In this document: positions 13,001 to 25,391 of the stretch, piece by piece
Layout: each line of letters begins with the position of its first letter
Position numbering within the stretch: the stretch's first letter is position 1
NCBI GenBank assembly: GCA_013396755.1
Contig: VWZF01003842.1
Coordinates: 1,217,442-1,281,441, forward strand
DNA: 64,000 bases
Direction of reading: 5' to 3'
From: Sclerurus mexicanus
Taxonomy: Eukaryota; Chordata; Aves; Passeriformes; Furnariidae
Position numbers and translations under genes: made by a program
The notes under the pieces: generated by a model
Database searches by the model: none
What the model saw: only the letters and a program-made list of their open reading frames with translations
What the model was told of the DNA's origin: nothing

Positions 13001-14563
13001 ACAGTTCAGGCTTCTGATCCAGCACTTGTAAAATGTATGTCACTGTTTTCTGTTGGTTTTAATCAATCTTTTGATTAATATCAGCCACTTTTTCAAAAAG
13101 TTTCATCTCAAGTAGGACTAGTTACTTCCCTGTTTCAAGCTGTGCAGTGGGACTGGAGTACAGAAGCTTTAGAAAGTGCTTCTAGGCTGTGTACATTATT
13201 TACTACTCTTTGGAGACATCAAATTCTTCCTGTTTTCAAAAAGAAGCAGGGAGAGTTAAGGTCATATCTGCAGCCAAAATGCTGAAACTATGTCCTACCT
13301 CACTGTGGTGTTAAAGGTTTTGGCATTAGTTTTTAACTAGAGGTATGACTAGAACTGGTTTCCACATGCTTTTATGGGCTGTTAATATAGAATGTAGTCT
13401 GATAGCACCACATTGTTCACAGTGTTGTAGATATACTGACTGTTGTGCGTAGGAGACCTCTAAAGGACAATCTTTGGTATTTGATGTAGATTTTAGAGTA
13501 TACTGCCACCTCCTTCCAGCAACTTGGTATTTTTATTTTTCTCAGACATGGAAGTGTATGCACTTTATTCCTCTCCATAATATACATTTAAAATAGGCTT
13601 CCCTGGTAGAACAGGGACACCTTTTATTGTCAGAGCCCTTACAAAGCAAAGGAACATTTCCACTTTTTCATTGCGTTAAAGTACTAGGTGTTTAGAGCTG
13701 TCAGTAGAGATTTTTCTGGTGCACATATTTCATGTTGCTATGAAGGCAGCAGTTCAGAAATGAAAAGCCTTTTATTTTGTCCTACAACACACATATACAA
13801 AATGCACAAATAATCCTGTCGATGATGTAGGCAGGGGTTATGGCAGATTTGAGGAAGCAACATAGTTCCAAAAACACAAAAGGGGAATATCCTACCTCAC
13901 ACACCGCATTGAATCCCATGTCTTTTCTATAAAAGTAGAAAAGTGCTTTCAAAATGACTGTCCTTTTCCTTAAAGCCACTGAGCATAGCGAAAAGAGAAG
14001 TTTTAGAAAGTTAATTTCATGAGTTCTTCATAGGGAAAGGCCTTGCACGTCACTATTCTGGGTGCTTCTTCAGAAGCAATTGACAGGAACTTAATGCTTC
14101 AACCCTTTATGCTTTTAACTTTTAGTTCCCCATGAAACCACAGCAATAGATTCTAACTTCTTCCCATGTAATGGTTTTCACTGCAGATCTCAAGAAAACC
14201 TGCAAGGAAAATGTCACCTGCTCCTTGTGCTTATTCCGTGCACCAACCATTAGTGACATGCTCAATGATGAGGACTTGTTGTACACAGTAAGGCTAAAGC
14301 TGGATCCCTGCCACCCAACAGTGAAAAACTGGAGAAATTTAGCAAGCAAGTGGGGGATGACTTATGATGAATTGTGTTTCCTTGAACAAAAGCCCCAAAG
14401 TCCCACCTTGGAGTTCTTGCTACGGAATAGTGACCGGACTGTGGAGCAGTTGATTGATCTCTGTAAATTTTATAAGAGAATTGATGTTGTGAAAGTGCTG
14501 CTGAAATGGGTGGAGGAGGAATGGCCCAAGAGAGGGAACAGAACTTACCAGAATGACTTCTAG
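3942..14563 (+). CDS. EDARADD: EDARADD, EDAR-associated death domain adaptor (partial, exons 2-6)
   Basis: This is the cytoplasmic adaptor that links the ectodysplasin receptor EDAR, by death domain-death domain contact, to TRAF/TAB2 and NF-kB signalling in placodes (feather, scale, hair, tooth). Five coding exons are seen: 3942-4003, 5775-5814, 8777-8865, 11663-11708 and 14187-14563. All have GT-AG borders and matching phases, giving 203 residues plus a split first codon. The first exon starts DHAAKEPVEDTDPSTLS, nearly identical to the mammalian N-terminal segment. The second reads TEKYPVQDTGVPK. The middle exons diverge strongly. The last carries the whole death domain (APTISDMLNDEDLL to VEEEWPKR), including the YDELCF glutamate that is mutated in a known recessive human hypohidrotic ectodermal dysplasia. 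The human protein has 205 or 215 residues, so only a short first exon is missing. The gene identity is secure; the 5' end is not visible. Confidence 0.95.
4004..5774 (+). other. EDARADD intron 2
   Basis: This intron holds a T/G-rich simple tract at 4638-4721. A short imperfect direct repeat (ATAATAGTAAGTTA, near 5237 and 5264) lies close together with an inverted arm. No gene or recognised transposon was seen. Confidence 0.6.
4638..4721. repeat. T/G-rich low-complexity tract
   Basis: About 84 bases are almost only T and G, with (TTG)n and T-run segments, inside EDARADD intron 2. Confidence 0.7.
5775..5814 (+). CDS. EDARADD: EDARADD exon 3
   Basis: This 40-nt exon has acceptor GTGACAG|ACT and donor AAAG|GTAAAT. 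It encodes TEKYPVQDTGVPK plus one base of the next codon and aligns with the mammalian DKYPIQDT segment. Confidence 0.92.
5815..8776 (+). other. EDARADD intron 3
   Basis: AT-rich intron with a T/G simple tract near 7581-7646. No coding or transposon signature was recognised. Confidence 0.6.
7581..7646. repeat. T/G-rich low-complexity tract
   Basis: The segment is built of GTTTT and TTG units with almost no A or C, inside EDARADD intron 3. Confidence 0.65.
8777..8865 (+). CDS. EDARADD: EDARADD exon 4
   Basis: Acceptor CTTAG|AT, donor CAACAG|GTAAGA. It enters after one base and exits in phase 0, encoding (D)EEYLADQVTLEIASVNIK and on to GLIQQ. It corresponds by phase and position to the poorly conserved middle of EDARADD, so support comes from splice sites and frame more than from similarity. 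Confidence 0.82.
8866..11662 (+). other. EDARADD intron 4
   Basis: AT-rich intron in which no exon, RNA gene or recognised transposon was seen. Confidence 0.6.
11663..11708 (+). CDS. EDARADD: EDARADD exon 5
   Basis: This 46-nt exon has acceptor TTTGTAG|CCA and donor TTTCAG|GTAATG. It encodes PEDKDTQNHTDESLS plus one base. It is hydrophilic, as expected for the linker before the death domain, and joins in frame to exon 6. Confidence 0.82.
11709..14186 (+). other. EDARADD intron 5
   Basis: No gene or recognised repeat. The open frame at 12476-12784 has no splice or family support. Confidence 0.6.
14187..14563 (+). CDS. EDARADD: EDARADD exon 6, death domain and stop
   Basis: Acceptor TCACTGCAG|AT and stop TAG at 14561-14563. 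A cysteine-rich lead (CKENVTCSLC) precedes a full death domain, with the conserved stretches LKLDPCHPTVKNWRNLASKW, YDELCFLEQ and SPTLEFLLRNS. The tail EEWPKRGNRTYQNDF is close to the mammalian C-terminus. This is the best conserved part of the gene. Confidence 0.97.
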
Positions 14564-16199
14564 GTCAAAAAAAGTTGTTAGTCCCTACGTGTTAAATGTT
14601 GGGACTAACTGCCACTAATACATTGGAAGTTTCCCTTGCAAGAGAAAGACAGCCTGTACTGATGGTTTTTATGCTGTGTAAAAGCTTTATCTACTGTATA
14701 CACATATGTATGCCCTGTGCCCTCAGGGTTGCAAAGATCATCTTCCAAAAGGGGGTGGAATCATCCAGGTTGTGTTCTTGAGCCTACAGTTTCCTTCAGT
14801 TTCTTTGCTGCTGTTCGTAGGCTTCCTAAGCAGAAGAGGAATTAAAATCCAGGCCACTGGTTTTACTGCAGCAGCTGTGAAGCATATCAGTTGTGTTCTG
14901 TTGCTACTGGGAAAGCCACAATTAGAGAAGGCATATCTTTTGGCCTTACTGGCAGCCCTTCCACAATTTTGTTTGTTCTACTTAGTAGAAGATGAGGTGT
15001 AATTTTTTTTTTAATTTTTTCAATTTTTTTAAATCTTTATGACACTGTTTTTGGCACAGGAACCCCTGAGTCTTCCAAGCTGCAATTTGTATTTGCATGT
15101 TACACTTAATTCAATGTTTCAACATCACATTTGAGCAAAAGCTTTAAATCTCTTTTATAAACAAGAATAGATGTTAAACAATAATAGCTGTTACACAAAA
15201 GAATTACTTGCATGCTACTACATCATAGGGCATATATTTGCCCTATGAAGAAATGATGCAATTCAGAGAGGCTTTCCAACCCATAATCTGTGGGGGTCAA
15301 AAAACCCAATTAAAATGCTCTTTACTTAAAATTACTTTCCAAAGTTTTGAAGACAGTATACACTCCGAGTGCACGTTTCAAATGCCTCTTACCTTGTGGT
15401 GTGAGAGACTAATGCCTCGCTCACAGCATATTGTTAATATTGACTTTAACTTCCCTTTTCACAGGCTGTGGGTTTCTTTAGAGTCCTGTGGGTTGACCTG
15501 CTTTCTGTCTCACACCAAGATAGTTGCACACTTATGTGAAACTAGCACTATGTATTGATTAAAGCCACTCTAATGGAAAATTAACAGGTGAATTCACCTG
15601 CAGTCCAGGTAGATGGTTATTAAAGCACTTATAGTGGTTTAGACTGATGTTTTTCAAAGGATTTTGATACTCTGAATTACACTGTTTACATTTTAAATAT
15701 TTCAGAAATTGGTCTTTTTCCTACCATTTTTCTGACATCTCAGACAATACTAGTATGTACAGAGGTGTATATACCAAAGCACTGGTGAATAGTGTGTCCA
15801 GATGTAGGGCAAAACTAGAATGGGGTGCAAATTGATACACTGTTTACTTCTCTTGAGTAGAAATAACTAAGAATTAGTAGCAAAGCTGAGGGAAGTATAA
15901 TGCTGTATACTGAGTTTCTTACTGTAAGAGAATGAAAAAGGACCTCTAGTAATACTTTACAATAGATGCTGAGCGATATAGTTACAGAGGAGCTAGAAGT
16001 AAAGACTAACATTTTCAATGTCAGGCACTAGTTCTGGGGTGACATAAATTAAGTTTATTTTAGTGACTTCAAGAAGCTGAAAATCTTGTTTCAAGGTGAA
16101 GAGATTGACCTAAATTTGAGGTTTGAATTCTAAAATTTTTTAAAAAAGACTGGAGTTTTTAATAACTTTTATTAAATGATTCCTCAAAAAAAAAAAAAG
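14564..16199 (+). other. EDARADD: EDARADD 3'UTR (end uncertain)
   Basis: Sequence after the stop has no further exon. Candidate poly(A) signals are ATTAAA at 15558-15563, ATTAAA at about 16170 (followed by a 13-A run near 16184) and AATAAA at 16864-16869. I cannot tell which is used. Confidence 0.4.
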
Positions 16200-19100
16200 C
16201 TTCTGCTCTTTAGAACAATTTAGTATTCTAAATATATTTTAAGGAGGAAGTTGTACTGCTGTATCTTGTTGGGGCAGCTGTTCAAATGTTTTGCATTCCT
16301 CTTCCAGGAACTGGGGTTTCCCGATAGGTGTTTGTCAACTCTAACTTTTGCAAATAACCTTCTGTCTGTAGTTAATGCTCTGGATTCAGCTTTGAGGACT
16401 GCTGTTGTGGCTGGGCTCTCTGCTGTTTTCAGTTCCTACAGAGGTATCCACTGCCTGCATGCAAACAGCTCATAATGCAGCTTGTTCAATATAATCCCCA
16501 TACCTTGGGCCAACTGCATGCATGATTTAGGATCCTATACGCTAAATTGTTCTTAGTGATGAGTGCTGGCATGTGTGCCAGCAGCTCTTCCCTCCCATAA
16601 CATACCACAGCTATTTGTGTGTGGTATTATAATGTGCTTTGCTTTGGTAGATCCTGTCCAACAAGCAGCTGGAACCCTCACCTCAGTCTCACAATGGGAA
16701 TACAAAATGATGCAGCAGCATTCCTGAATCAATGTGTTCAACTTTTCCTGTTTTCTGGCTAAAACTTGTAAAATTTCAAAGAAACGCTCATGTCTTCTGG
16801 AGACGAGTTCTGATCCCTTGAAGCTCTTGAAAATGTCAGCTGCAAGAATTCGTGTCTGATGGAAATAAAACTCCTTCTGGGAGAAGAGAATCCACATAGG
16901 TGGATTCTGTATAAATTCAGCTCTGAGTGTTGAAAATGTTAGCCTTAAACTTCACCACATACTGGATTATTTGTTAGTGTACTTGAAATACTTTTTTTTC
17001 CTCTTTGTATGGCATAAATGGAGATGTACACACTTTTTTTTTTAAAGTTTTATATCTTTTTACAAGACATTGGATCTGAGTGTTCAGTTTATTCTTATAT
17101 CTTCTGTTATAATGTATACTATTTTTAGAAGAAATATAGATTGTGAATGTTTGACTTTATTGTATTTGTTTTTATTACAGCTAGGAAGACAGCTGTTTTC
17201 CTTCTCACCAGTCACCTTGGAACCACTGAACTATCAACTAGTTGTGTTGTGTAAAAAATGTCTTATATACGAAATTCATGACTCCTTAAAGCACTTATGT
17301 TTGCAAGAGATACTGCTGTTCCAGAAAGAAAGATGCATTTTTTTTATCTTTTCCATATAAAAAACTGGTTTCTTCTGATAGGATGATAGAGGTTTTCATG
17401 AGAAACTTGCAGTGGAAGTACTAACTGTAGAGAGGTATGAAACCTATACTGGATGAGCTTTTCCTGAATTAGTAACCAATCTGGTAATGGACACAAAAAA
17501 TGGCTCTAACAGACTATCAGTTTTGTTCCATTATATCTTTCTCCTATTCCCATATGAGACCTGCTCTCCCTTTAGGGATTTCCAGTTTTTGGCTGCTATC
17601 TCTGTGCCTGCAGGATTGGCAGTGGCCTTGACCACCCACTTTAGCTTCTATGAAGATGCCCAAACCACTGTATCCTCTCATTCCTGCAGTGTTATCTAAG
17701 GCTTAATTTGCTTAATAACTGTTCTTCAATGATAAACCTACAGTGCTGTGCTCCGGGAGTGCCTAGTTTTGCTGTGAGGTCAACTGTGTGGCATTCCCAG
17801 TAAAAGGGTGACAGTGTTCAGTTGCCTGACTCACTACACGCACTTCCTTTTGATCTGTGGAGAAGAATGCAGGATGGATTTGGGACTGTCCTTTGGAAGC
17901 CTACCATAAAGGATAGGGTAGTCAGCATGGCCCCAGGTGCTTACTTTGAAATAAGTTGTACAGAAACTGTAAAAAAGACTTCCCAAACCACTGCTGGATA
18001 ATGGAGAGCTGCAGGTTGGCCTGGGCAGCACTTTGTGCAAGAGACTTCATATTTTTCACTGTCTCAAACTGCCTCCCACAATTCCAAGTCAAACTGTTAG
18101 CAAGAGTTAAAAAAAAAAAAGTAAATTCTGACTTATGGTTGTTTAAGTTAGAGTAACCCTGTTGACTTGAGGCCAGACACAGTTGGAAATTATTTGTCAG
18201 ACTGCAAAATTGTTTAAGCAAGGTCAAAGAAAGTGCATAGCATTTATAATAACTTAAAGAGCAGCCTGCTTGTGTAATTTTTGCAGCAAATCATGTTCTT
18301 CTGTCCATGAAGGCAAAACAATTAATTATTCATAACTAATTTCAATTTATCTTGCAAATTTTAAGTTTTGGACAGAGGGAAGAGCATCATTAAATGAGGC
18401 CTTGGGCTTGTTGCCTGTTTTGACAGTAAAGTGCTTTCTCTAGCCCCTGAGTTCAGCTAGTCTTCATGGCTATGGTCAGTTTGCCTTAAGTAGATAGGGA
18501 AGGTATACTTCCCTAGGATGTACTGGATAGACAGACTGAATATAAGCAGCGCTAAGAAGAATTTATTTGGAAAGCTGGAGTCTGTAGTATTTGTTTGCCT
18601 CTATTTTGCCAAGGACTGGGACTGACTGCATCTTAAACTGATAGCAAAGAGAAGTTAACAGCTTTGGGAAAGGCTTGTTTTACCTTCTATTAGGGGCAGA
18701 GAAACAATGAAACAGCTGTACAGTTACTCGCTAGTTTAATCTCTGTATTTTACATTTATAAAATATGATTCTTGATTTCAAAAGCAGGTCATCTGGGTAA
18801 ATATGTATTTGTTATTGTGGTAATGAGAGTCACATGGGATTCTTAAATGTGAGAAAGATCAGTGCAAGTCTTCCTAAGATGGAATCAGCAAGGTTGTCTT
18901 TAGCCCTTTGGAACTTCAATATGAAAGTATTGGTGTGTTGGATTTTTTTCAGGCTTTGTTTACTGGCCTTCACAGTGCTATGAAGATGAGGATTAAAATT
19001 GTAGAAGAGATGAGAAAGAAGTAGCTTCTGTCAGAAATAAGTGGTGAGAAATAACATCTATGCTATTAACTTACTCCTGATGTATATACAGAAAGTTTCC

Positions 19101-19933
19101 TTGACTGAAAAATCTTGGTTAATTACCTCTTTCAACTTCAGTTGATGATTTCCAGAAACAAGGCCAAATGTGTTAGTAACTTGGGTAATAAACATGTTCT
19201 GTTAATCTGTGTGCAGCATGAGATAGATACACAACTTTACATATCCACATGAATGTGCTTTTTTTTTTCTTTTTTTACGAGTTTGCTTCAAAATTACCCA
19301 ATATTTAGTTTGGGAATGTTTTTTTTGTCTCTAAAAATAACCAGACTTTCATGTTGTTGATGACATAGAAGATATTTACACAACTATAAAGTTCCTTAAC
19401 AGAAAGAGCCAGGATAAGAAAGGGGTATCCAAATCCTTACAGTAGCAATGCTATCTTGAGTCTAAGCTGAGCATATATTTTTGTCTTTGTACCCAATATA
19501 GGTAAACTTCCTCTGCTTCAGTTCATTCACAGTTCTATACAGAGATTTTTTTTTGGTCCTAATTCACATTTGCGTCTCCTTTATCTGAAGCTGAGTTCAC
19601 CAACTCAAAGGTCTGTTAAAAGCCTGTTCCCCTCTAACCATCAGAAAACACCATCTTGTGGTGAGAGGTGATGCTACAGCCCGCTCACTTCTCCCTTGGA
19701 AATGCAGTACTGAGGGCAGGTAACTGCAGAGACCCACCAGAGAGATCCAAGGGCAACTGCGATGACAGTGATGAAGGTGTGAAGATCAAGTCCAAGGGAT
19801 CTGAGGTTTGGTCACAGTCTCTAGTCTGGAGAACATCAGATAGTTTTGCACAAATGTGTGATGTTTCTTGTTTTCTATCTTCCTCGGTGGGTAGGGACTG
19901 AAGCACTATGTGCAGATTGTGGCACAAGCACCC

Positions 19934-19968
19934 GGGGTGTGTGTGGGGGGGTGGGGGTGCAGACAGGG
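19934..19968 (+). other. possible G-quadruplex tract
   Basis: Four G-runs (4, 7, 5 and 3 Gs) are separated by GT-rich or short loops within 35 bases. It is isolated in AT-rich intergenic DNA with no CpG island around it. Confidence 0.4.
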
Positions 19969-22900
19969 CAAGCACAGGCAGAGGTTTGCTCTAGTATCTT
20001 TTGCAATGCAAATGAAGAAGTGATCCTGACTACTTGGAGAATCCTAGAGTGTTGGGTCACTGACTTAAAAAAAGATGAGATGAATATGTTTTAAGGGTTA
20101 TATGGCCTATAATTGGTTTTCTAAGGGACTAGTTATTTCTCTGTAATTTGTTTGTCCTTTGGCCCTTATATCTATTCTGTATCTTGTTTGCTCTTAGGAT
20201 TCTCTTCAAAATTTTGCTTTAAAAAGCAGGCATTACAACAAAAAAATAGATTACTTATTAGTTTCTGAAGTAGCAGTAGCATTTTAAACTTTTGAATGTG
20301 TAAGCACATTAAAAAACCCACAACTTTCTTCTGTGTGATTTGTAAGCTTTAAACTGAAAAGGAGAAGATCTGAATGAACACTGGAGCTAAGTGGTGACAT
20401 ATCATGGAGTAGTTATGGAAGGCCACTGGTTAATTTATAGTTAAATAAAAGTTGAGCCAGCTGGGCTGTTGACTGAAATTTTAATGTTGGTGTACCGAGA
20501 AGTGGTGACTCAGGTCCTCTTGGAATCTAAAGCCATTCAAAGAAGATAGGGGAATAATTTCCATGAGAAAATGCTGTAATGTACAAACAGCTTCACTAAA
20601 ACTATTGAAGACACAACAATGCCAGTCTTTTGAGATCATATGAAGTCCTTACGCATAAAATTTCTGCTGAACAGTACATTGTGCTAGATGTTTTACCCCT
20701 GTGACCTGTAGTACTGTATTAACTAGGGGAAGAAATGACAGTTATTCTGGTACCATACAATAATATAAAAAAGATTAATTGAGAGTAACTTTCAGTGGGC
20801 AGCTTTCTTAATGGAGACTAATAGCCTACTTTGGTTGCCCCACAGCAAAGCAAGATAATGTGTGTATACATCACCTTTGGGCAAGGATAAACAAACTTGT
20901 CATAATGCATATTTTAGATCTATTGCCAGCCTGTTAAGGACTCTTGATGGGACCTGCAGAATATGCAGACAGTGAGTCATTAAAACATACTATTTACTGC
21001 CGTGGATAGTGTTGCGGAGGCTCAAAAATTGGTGTCCTTGGCCTAAAAATGAATTGGCCAAATTCATGGTCTGCTTGTTCTGTAAGATGGTGAAACTGTA
21101 TCCTCTGGCTTCGAAACTCCTAAACAGCTGTTAGTCAAGCTGAGTGTGTGCTGGGTGCTTGCCTTGGTTCTCACTCTGCTCCTCCAGACAGCTTGTGATG
21201 GCCACTGTCTATAATGTTCATGGGTACATGATCCTTTGACTTGCTGTGGTACAGCCAGTTTCATCTCTACTGGACCACAGATGTCCTGTACCAGCCTTAA
21301 ATGAAAGCCAAACTTAGGAAGCTGTGATCGTACCACATGCATCAGGAAAAGGATAAATGTAGCCAGCAGGGCAGACAACTCTACCCCTAGACTATAGTCA
21401 GCATAACTTTGGACTTTGGTACATAGGCTAAGAAGAAAAGTAAATAAGCATATTTGAACACTGAGAAACTAAAAATAAACTATTACAGAAAGTGCTGGAT
21501 AGGCCTAAAAAGGAAAACCAGCCTCTTACATAAAAGAAATAATGGTATTTTGAATTGTGAAGAGGAGGGGAGTTGAACAAAGAGAGACCCATGAGAGGTT
21601 TTGATATGTGTTTAGTTGTGTCGAGTCTAAGAAATTCCATTATTGATGGAAATTTTATAATTGGAACTGGTACATAAAGTATTGGGCCAAGTAAGTGTGA
21701 CTACAGATGTTACCCTGATTTTGAACAGTGGCTTGTTGCCCTGAGAGGTACAGGTTCTAGACTTGGCAGCAAGGACAGGAGGGTCTGCTTGAGAAGTCTG
21801 CTTTGAGAAAGTAGGATAGCATGTAATTATGTACTTTATGGCACTATGCTGAAGTGAGATGGACTGGAGAGCAGGAGCAGATAGCTAAGGCAGCTACCAG
21901 AGCCAGAGCACTGCTGGGGTGAGTGACTCATGAAAGACAGAGCAGCTTCTAATACTGCAGAGTCTGGTGCAGGTTGGATGCAGTCCTGCTGGCCCAGCAG
22001 GGAAGGCACCAGCTTCTGCTTTGGAGAAGTGCGGATGGAAGATGAGGTGTTTATGGCAGGAAGAAAGGAGCAAATGTAGCAGCATCTTTACCAAGAAATT
22101 ATAGGAGGGCTCAAAACAGTCTGTGGTTGTACTCTTCTTTTTGCTATCCAACAAAGTGGTGTCTGTTAAGCCACCTAACTATGTGAGAAGTAGTTGAAAA
22201 AAGTCTGGGCATCAGCTTAGTTGAATTTACCAGATTTCTGAGTAAGGATGTTATTAGCATGGCCTATGTTGCTGTTAGAAGCTTACACTGAACCATGGTA
22301 CAATTATACAGGTGATCAGAACAAACTGTATCAAATCCAGTTTTTCTGACAACAGACTCAGCAACCACTGTATTTACCTAAACTAAATTCATTGTCACCA
22401 TTAGACTCAGTAACATCAATCCAACAGCTCTGTGTAAAATTGTGCTGGATACCTTCAGTCTGTCCTGTATAGTGGATTGTGGTCTGATATTGCTGCTCAA
22501 GTGATAGGTCTATCTTTTCTCCAAAGTGGAAAGGGAAAACAGAATGGAAAGCTGAGTCTGTAAAAGGTCACATTTCAGTTTTCAATGAGATGGATCACAA
22601 CAGTTCTTGGTGTCCAAAAGGGAATATGTAAGATCTGGAGATCACTTACGATCACTGAAAATTAGCAGGAAGTTCATAAAGGCTGTGTGTATGGCAGCAG
22701 CTGATGTGCAGTAGCAGCTCCTGCACTGCCAGTGTTTTGTGATTCCTCCGCCAGATCTTGCAGTTGAGGCAGGAAAGGCAGGTGAAGTTTCTTAAGGATG
22801 ACAGGGTCCTCCCTCAAATGCTACCTCTTGGCCAAGAATAGCTGCTAAATCTGCTTCAGCTGAAATAGTCTGCATCTGTCTTGACAAAGCATTTCTATTT

Positions 22901-24422
22901 CTCCAGCAAGCAAAATTTGTCTGGAACATGGGAAGTCAGACTGTGCTGACAGGATAACACACAATCCCAGCAATGATTGTGTGCACATCAAATTGTAGCT
23001 TTCAAAGCAAAAGCCTGAATTAGGATTTGGGTGGTGGAAATAAGGGAAGACACTGTTATTTGTCGCAAGAAATCAGCAGGAAAATGGCAGTCTGTGAACA
23101 AAGCAACAGCAGTGTAGCACAAGCTGCTGAAGCTGTAATCCAACTGACTCACTGCCAATGGTACATCAGGTTTGAGAGCTGAAATAGGGATTTCCCTGCA
23201 AATTTCATAAACTGCCTATGACACAGCCAAAAATCAGCATGTTAATCAAAAAGCTGTTCTGCTTCAGTAAAGAACTGGTGCATAGTTTAAATCACTGTAT
23301 TTCCTTTGGATTGTTTCTTCCCAAATGTAGAAGAGCCCTGAGCAAGAAGTAGTAAAACTTTATTTTCTGTGGTTCTAGGAACACTTCCACTTATTGCTCT
23401 TCCTTTCATTATCATATTTTTTTATTCCAACCTTTCAGCATCTTTTCTGTCCCTGTTGTTTGACCTGAGCTTTCAAACCTGCTTTGAGGTTGCTTTCTAA
23501 TACTGAGAATTGAATGTATTTCATGTACTTCTGTCAGTCTGGTTTTATGAAAGCTTTCTACTCTTTAAATTAGAATGCCTGGAAAAAATAGCTTCAAAGG
23601 AAAACTAAGTGATAGTTCAGGCTCTAGGACCTTTTATTTATTCTCTTTTCAAATAGTGCCCTGGAATCATGTAGAACAGCTGTATAGTAGGCTTTTTTTG
23701 CTAGCACCCAATTAGTTCTCAGTCCTCTCTCAAAGCCATGCATGATTCTCAGGTATCATTCCCGAAGCATTCTGCTTTGCTACACTTTAATCTGAATAGC
23801 TCATTTCTGCAGTTCTCCTCAAAAGAAGTGTTATCAGACCTTTCTGTGAATCAGTCCTTAAAATCTGCTACAGCTAAGCTGATGTACGCTTTTAAGCGTC
23901 AATCTTATAAAATATCAGTAGAAGGAAGCAGATATGATTTGGGATGAGGGGGTTTTGTGCTGGGTAATTGTAGAATAGAAGACTGGATATTATGTAGCTA
24001 AGATATCGTAGTGGTCTTTGTGACAACAGTGGCTGAGTACCATTCTAACTTTGCTATAGACACATTTTTGCAAGGCAAAATACTGAATGCCTGTAATTGA
24101 ATAGGATAAGGTGATTTAATTTTGTGGGCCTTTTGTATTGCACCCTTTATTTTTGCGCTCATCTTTCTCCCATCCAGAGGGGGAATTTTAAGCTGTGCTT
24201 CTCTGAGCAGCTTGTTGCTACACGTCATGAGCTGTAGAACTACAAGGGACTTCACTGACCTTTCTTTTTACTAGACCAAAACTGCCAAAACCACTCTTAG
24301 TGAGGCCTGTGAGGGAAGAGGAGGATGGAAGCATAGCCTTGGAGCGGTGGGTTTAAGATTGGGTGTGGGTGTAAGATTTCCAGGTTTCAGAAACACAAAG
24401 GTCCTGGGTCAGCAAATTACCC

Positions 24423-24449
24423 AGAGTGGCACCTTATTTCTTTAAGCAA
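24423..24449 (+). repeat. 27-bp direct repeat, copy A
   Basis: This is an exact match to 27587-27613. The bases on both sides of the two copies are unrelated. The pair brackets the CR1 and CpG-rich block. Confidence 0.85.
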
Positions 24450-24819
24450 ATGTGAGCTTTGTAGCTGCATTTGGGTGTGGTCATCAGAGATTACCATGGC
24501 CATAATGGGTCATTAGAGAGTTTGGAGAATCCGGTGGAGAGAAATGTAATGAGGTTCAAGTGTAGGGTCCTGCACCTGGGGAGGAATAACCCCAAGTACC
24601 AGTATGGGTTTGGGGCTGACCTAGAGAGCAGCTCTGCTGAGAAGAACCCAGGAGTACTGGTGGATTACAAGATGACCGTGAACCGGCACTGTGTCCTTGC
24701 AGCCAGGAGGGCCAGTGTTATCCTGGGGTACGCTGGGAAGAGTGTGGCCAGCAGGCTCAGGGAGGCGATCCTCCCTCCCTACTCAGCCCTAGCGAGGCCC
24801 CATCCAGAGTACTGTGTTC

Positions 24820-25148
24820 TCCCCCATCCGGAGTTCTGGGATCCTCCGTACAAGGCAAGGAGCTACTGGAGAGGGTCAGCGGAGGCCACAAAGATGATTC
24901 GGGGTCTGGAGCATCTCTTACGAGAAGAGACCGCGGGAGCTGGGGTTGTTTAGTCTAGAGAAGAGAGGACTGAGAGGGGACCTCATTAACACATGCTCAA
25001 AAGCGGGTGCCAAGAGGATGGTGCCGGACTCTTTACAATGGTGCCCAGTCACAGGATCAGGAGCAATGGCCGTAAACTACAACACGACAAGTTCTGCCTC
25101 AGTAAGAGGAAGAATGTCCTTACACTGAGGGTGGCAGAGCACTGGGAC
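24820..25148 (+). repeat. 329-bp exact duplicate, copy 1
   Basis: As read by eye, this matches 25392-25720 base for base. It ends directly at the N at 25149, which marks it as an unmerged contig end within the CR1 element. Confidence 0.9.
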
Positions 25149-25149
25149 N

Positions 25150-25390
25150 CCCCCCGGGCGGCCGTGAGGGCAGCGCTGGGCGTGCAGCGGGCCCGCAGGG
25201 CCGGGCCCACACACCGCCGCTGAGGTGCCGCGGGTGTTCGCTCGGGAAAGCCTTGGCTGGCACTGCCGTGAAGCCCGGCTTTGGTTGCGAGGGCTGGCCG
25301 GAGCTACCCTGGTGAAGGGCATTTTCTGCGCGCCGCAGCGGGACAGCGTGGTAGCTGGTTATTGGCCTTCGCCGCTTCCTGTTTTCCCGT
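25150..25390. other. orphan GC-rich contig between two gaps
   Basis: This 241-bp segment is bounded by single Ns at 25149 and 25391. It is rich in CpG and has an inverted CCAAT box (GTTATTGGCC) followed by a CTTCCTG (ETS-type) site. It is unlike the CR1 sequence on either side. It looks like part of a promoter CpG island, plausibly that of LGALS8, but its place and strand here cannot be trusted. Confidence 0.6.
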
Positions 25391-25391
25391 N

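Larger units (their letters stand above)
16200..24514. other. intergenic region, EDARADD to LGALS8
   Basis: I see no supported gene. The DNA is ordinary AT-rich sequence with short A runs (18109-18120), a G-rich tract at 19934-19968 and many short unsupported open frames. The longest minus-strand frame is 16553-16897 (114 codons) and has no recognised family. Confidence 0.5.

Noticed and set aside
16165..16198. ATTAAA followed by a 13-A run, as at the end of a processed retrocopy
   Set aside because: No matching coding sequence upstream and no target-site duplication. Avian CR1 rarely makes poly(A) retrocopies.
16553..16897. 114-codon minus-strand frame after EDARADD
   Set aside because: A few helix-like stretches, but no recognised family, no splice partners and no poly(A) context. 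A protein search could revive it.
24471..24953. 160-codon frame as a host gene
   Set aside because: It is the degraded CR1 reverse-transcriptase C-terminus, not a cellular gene.
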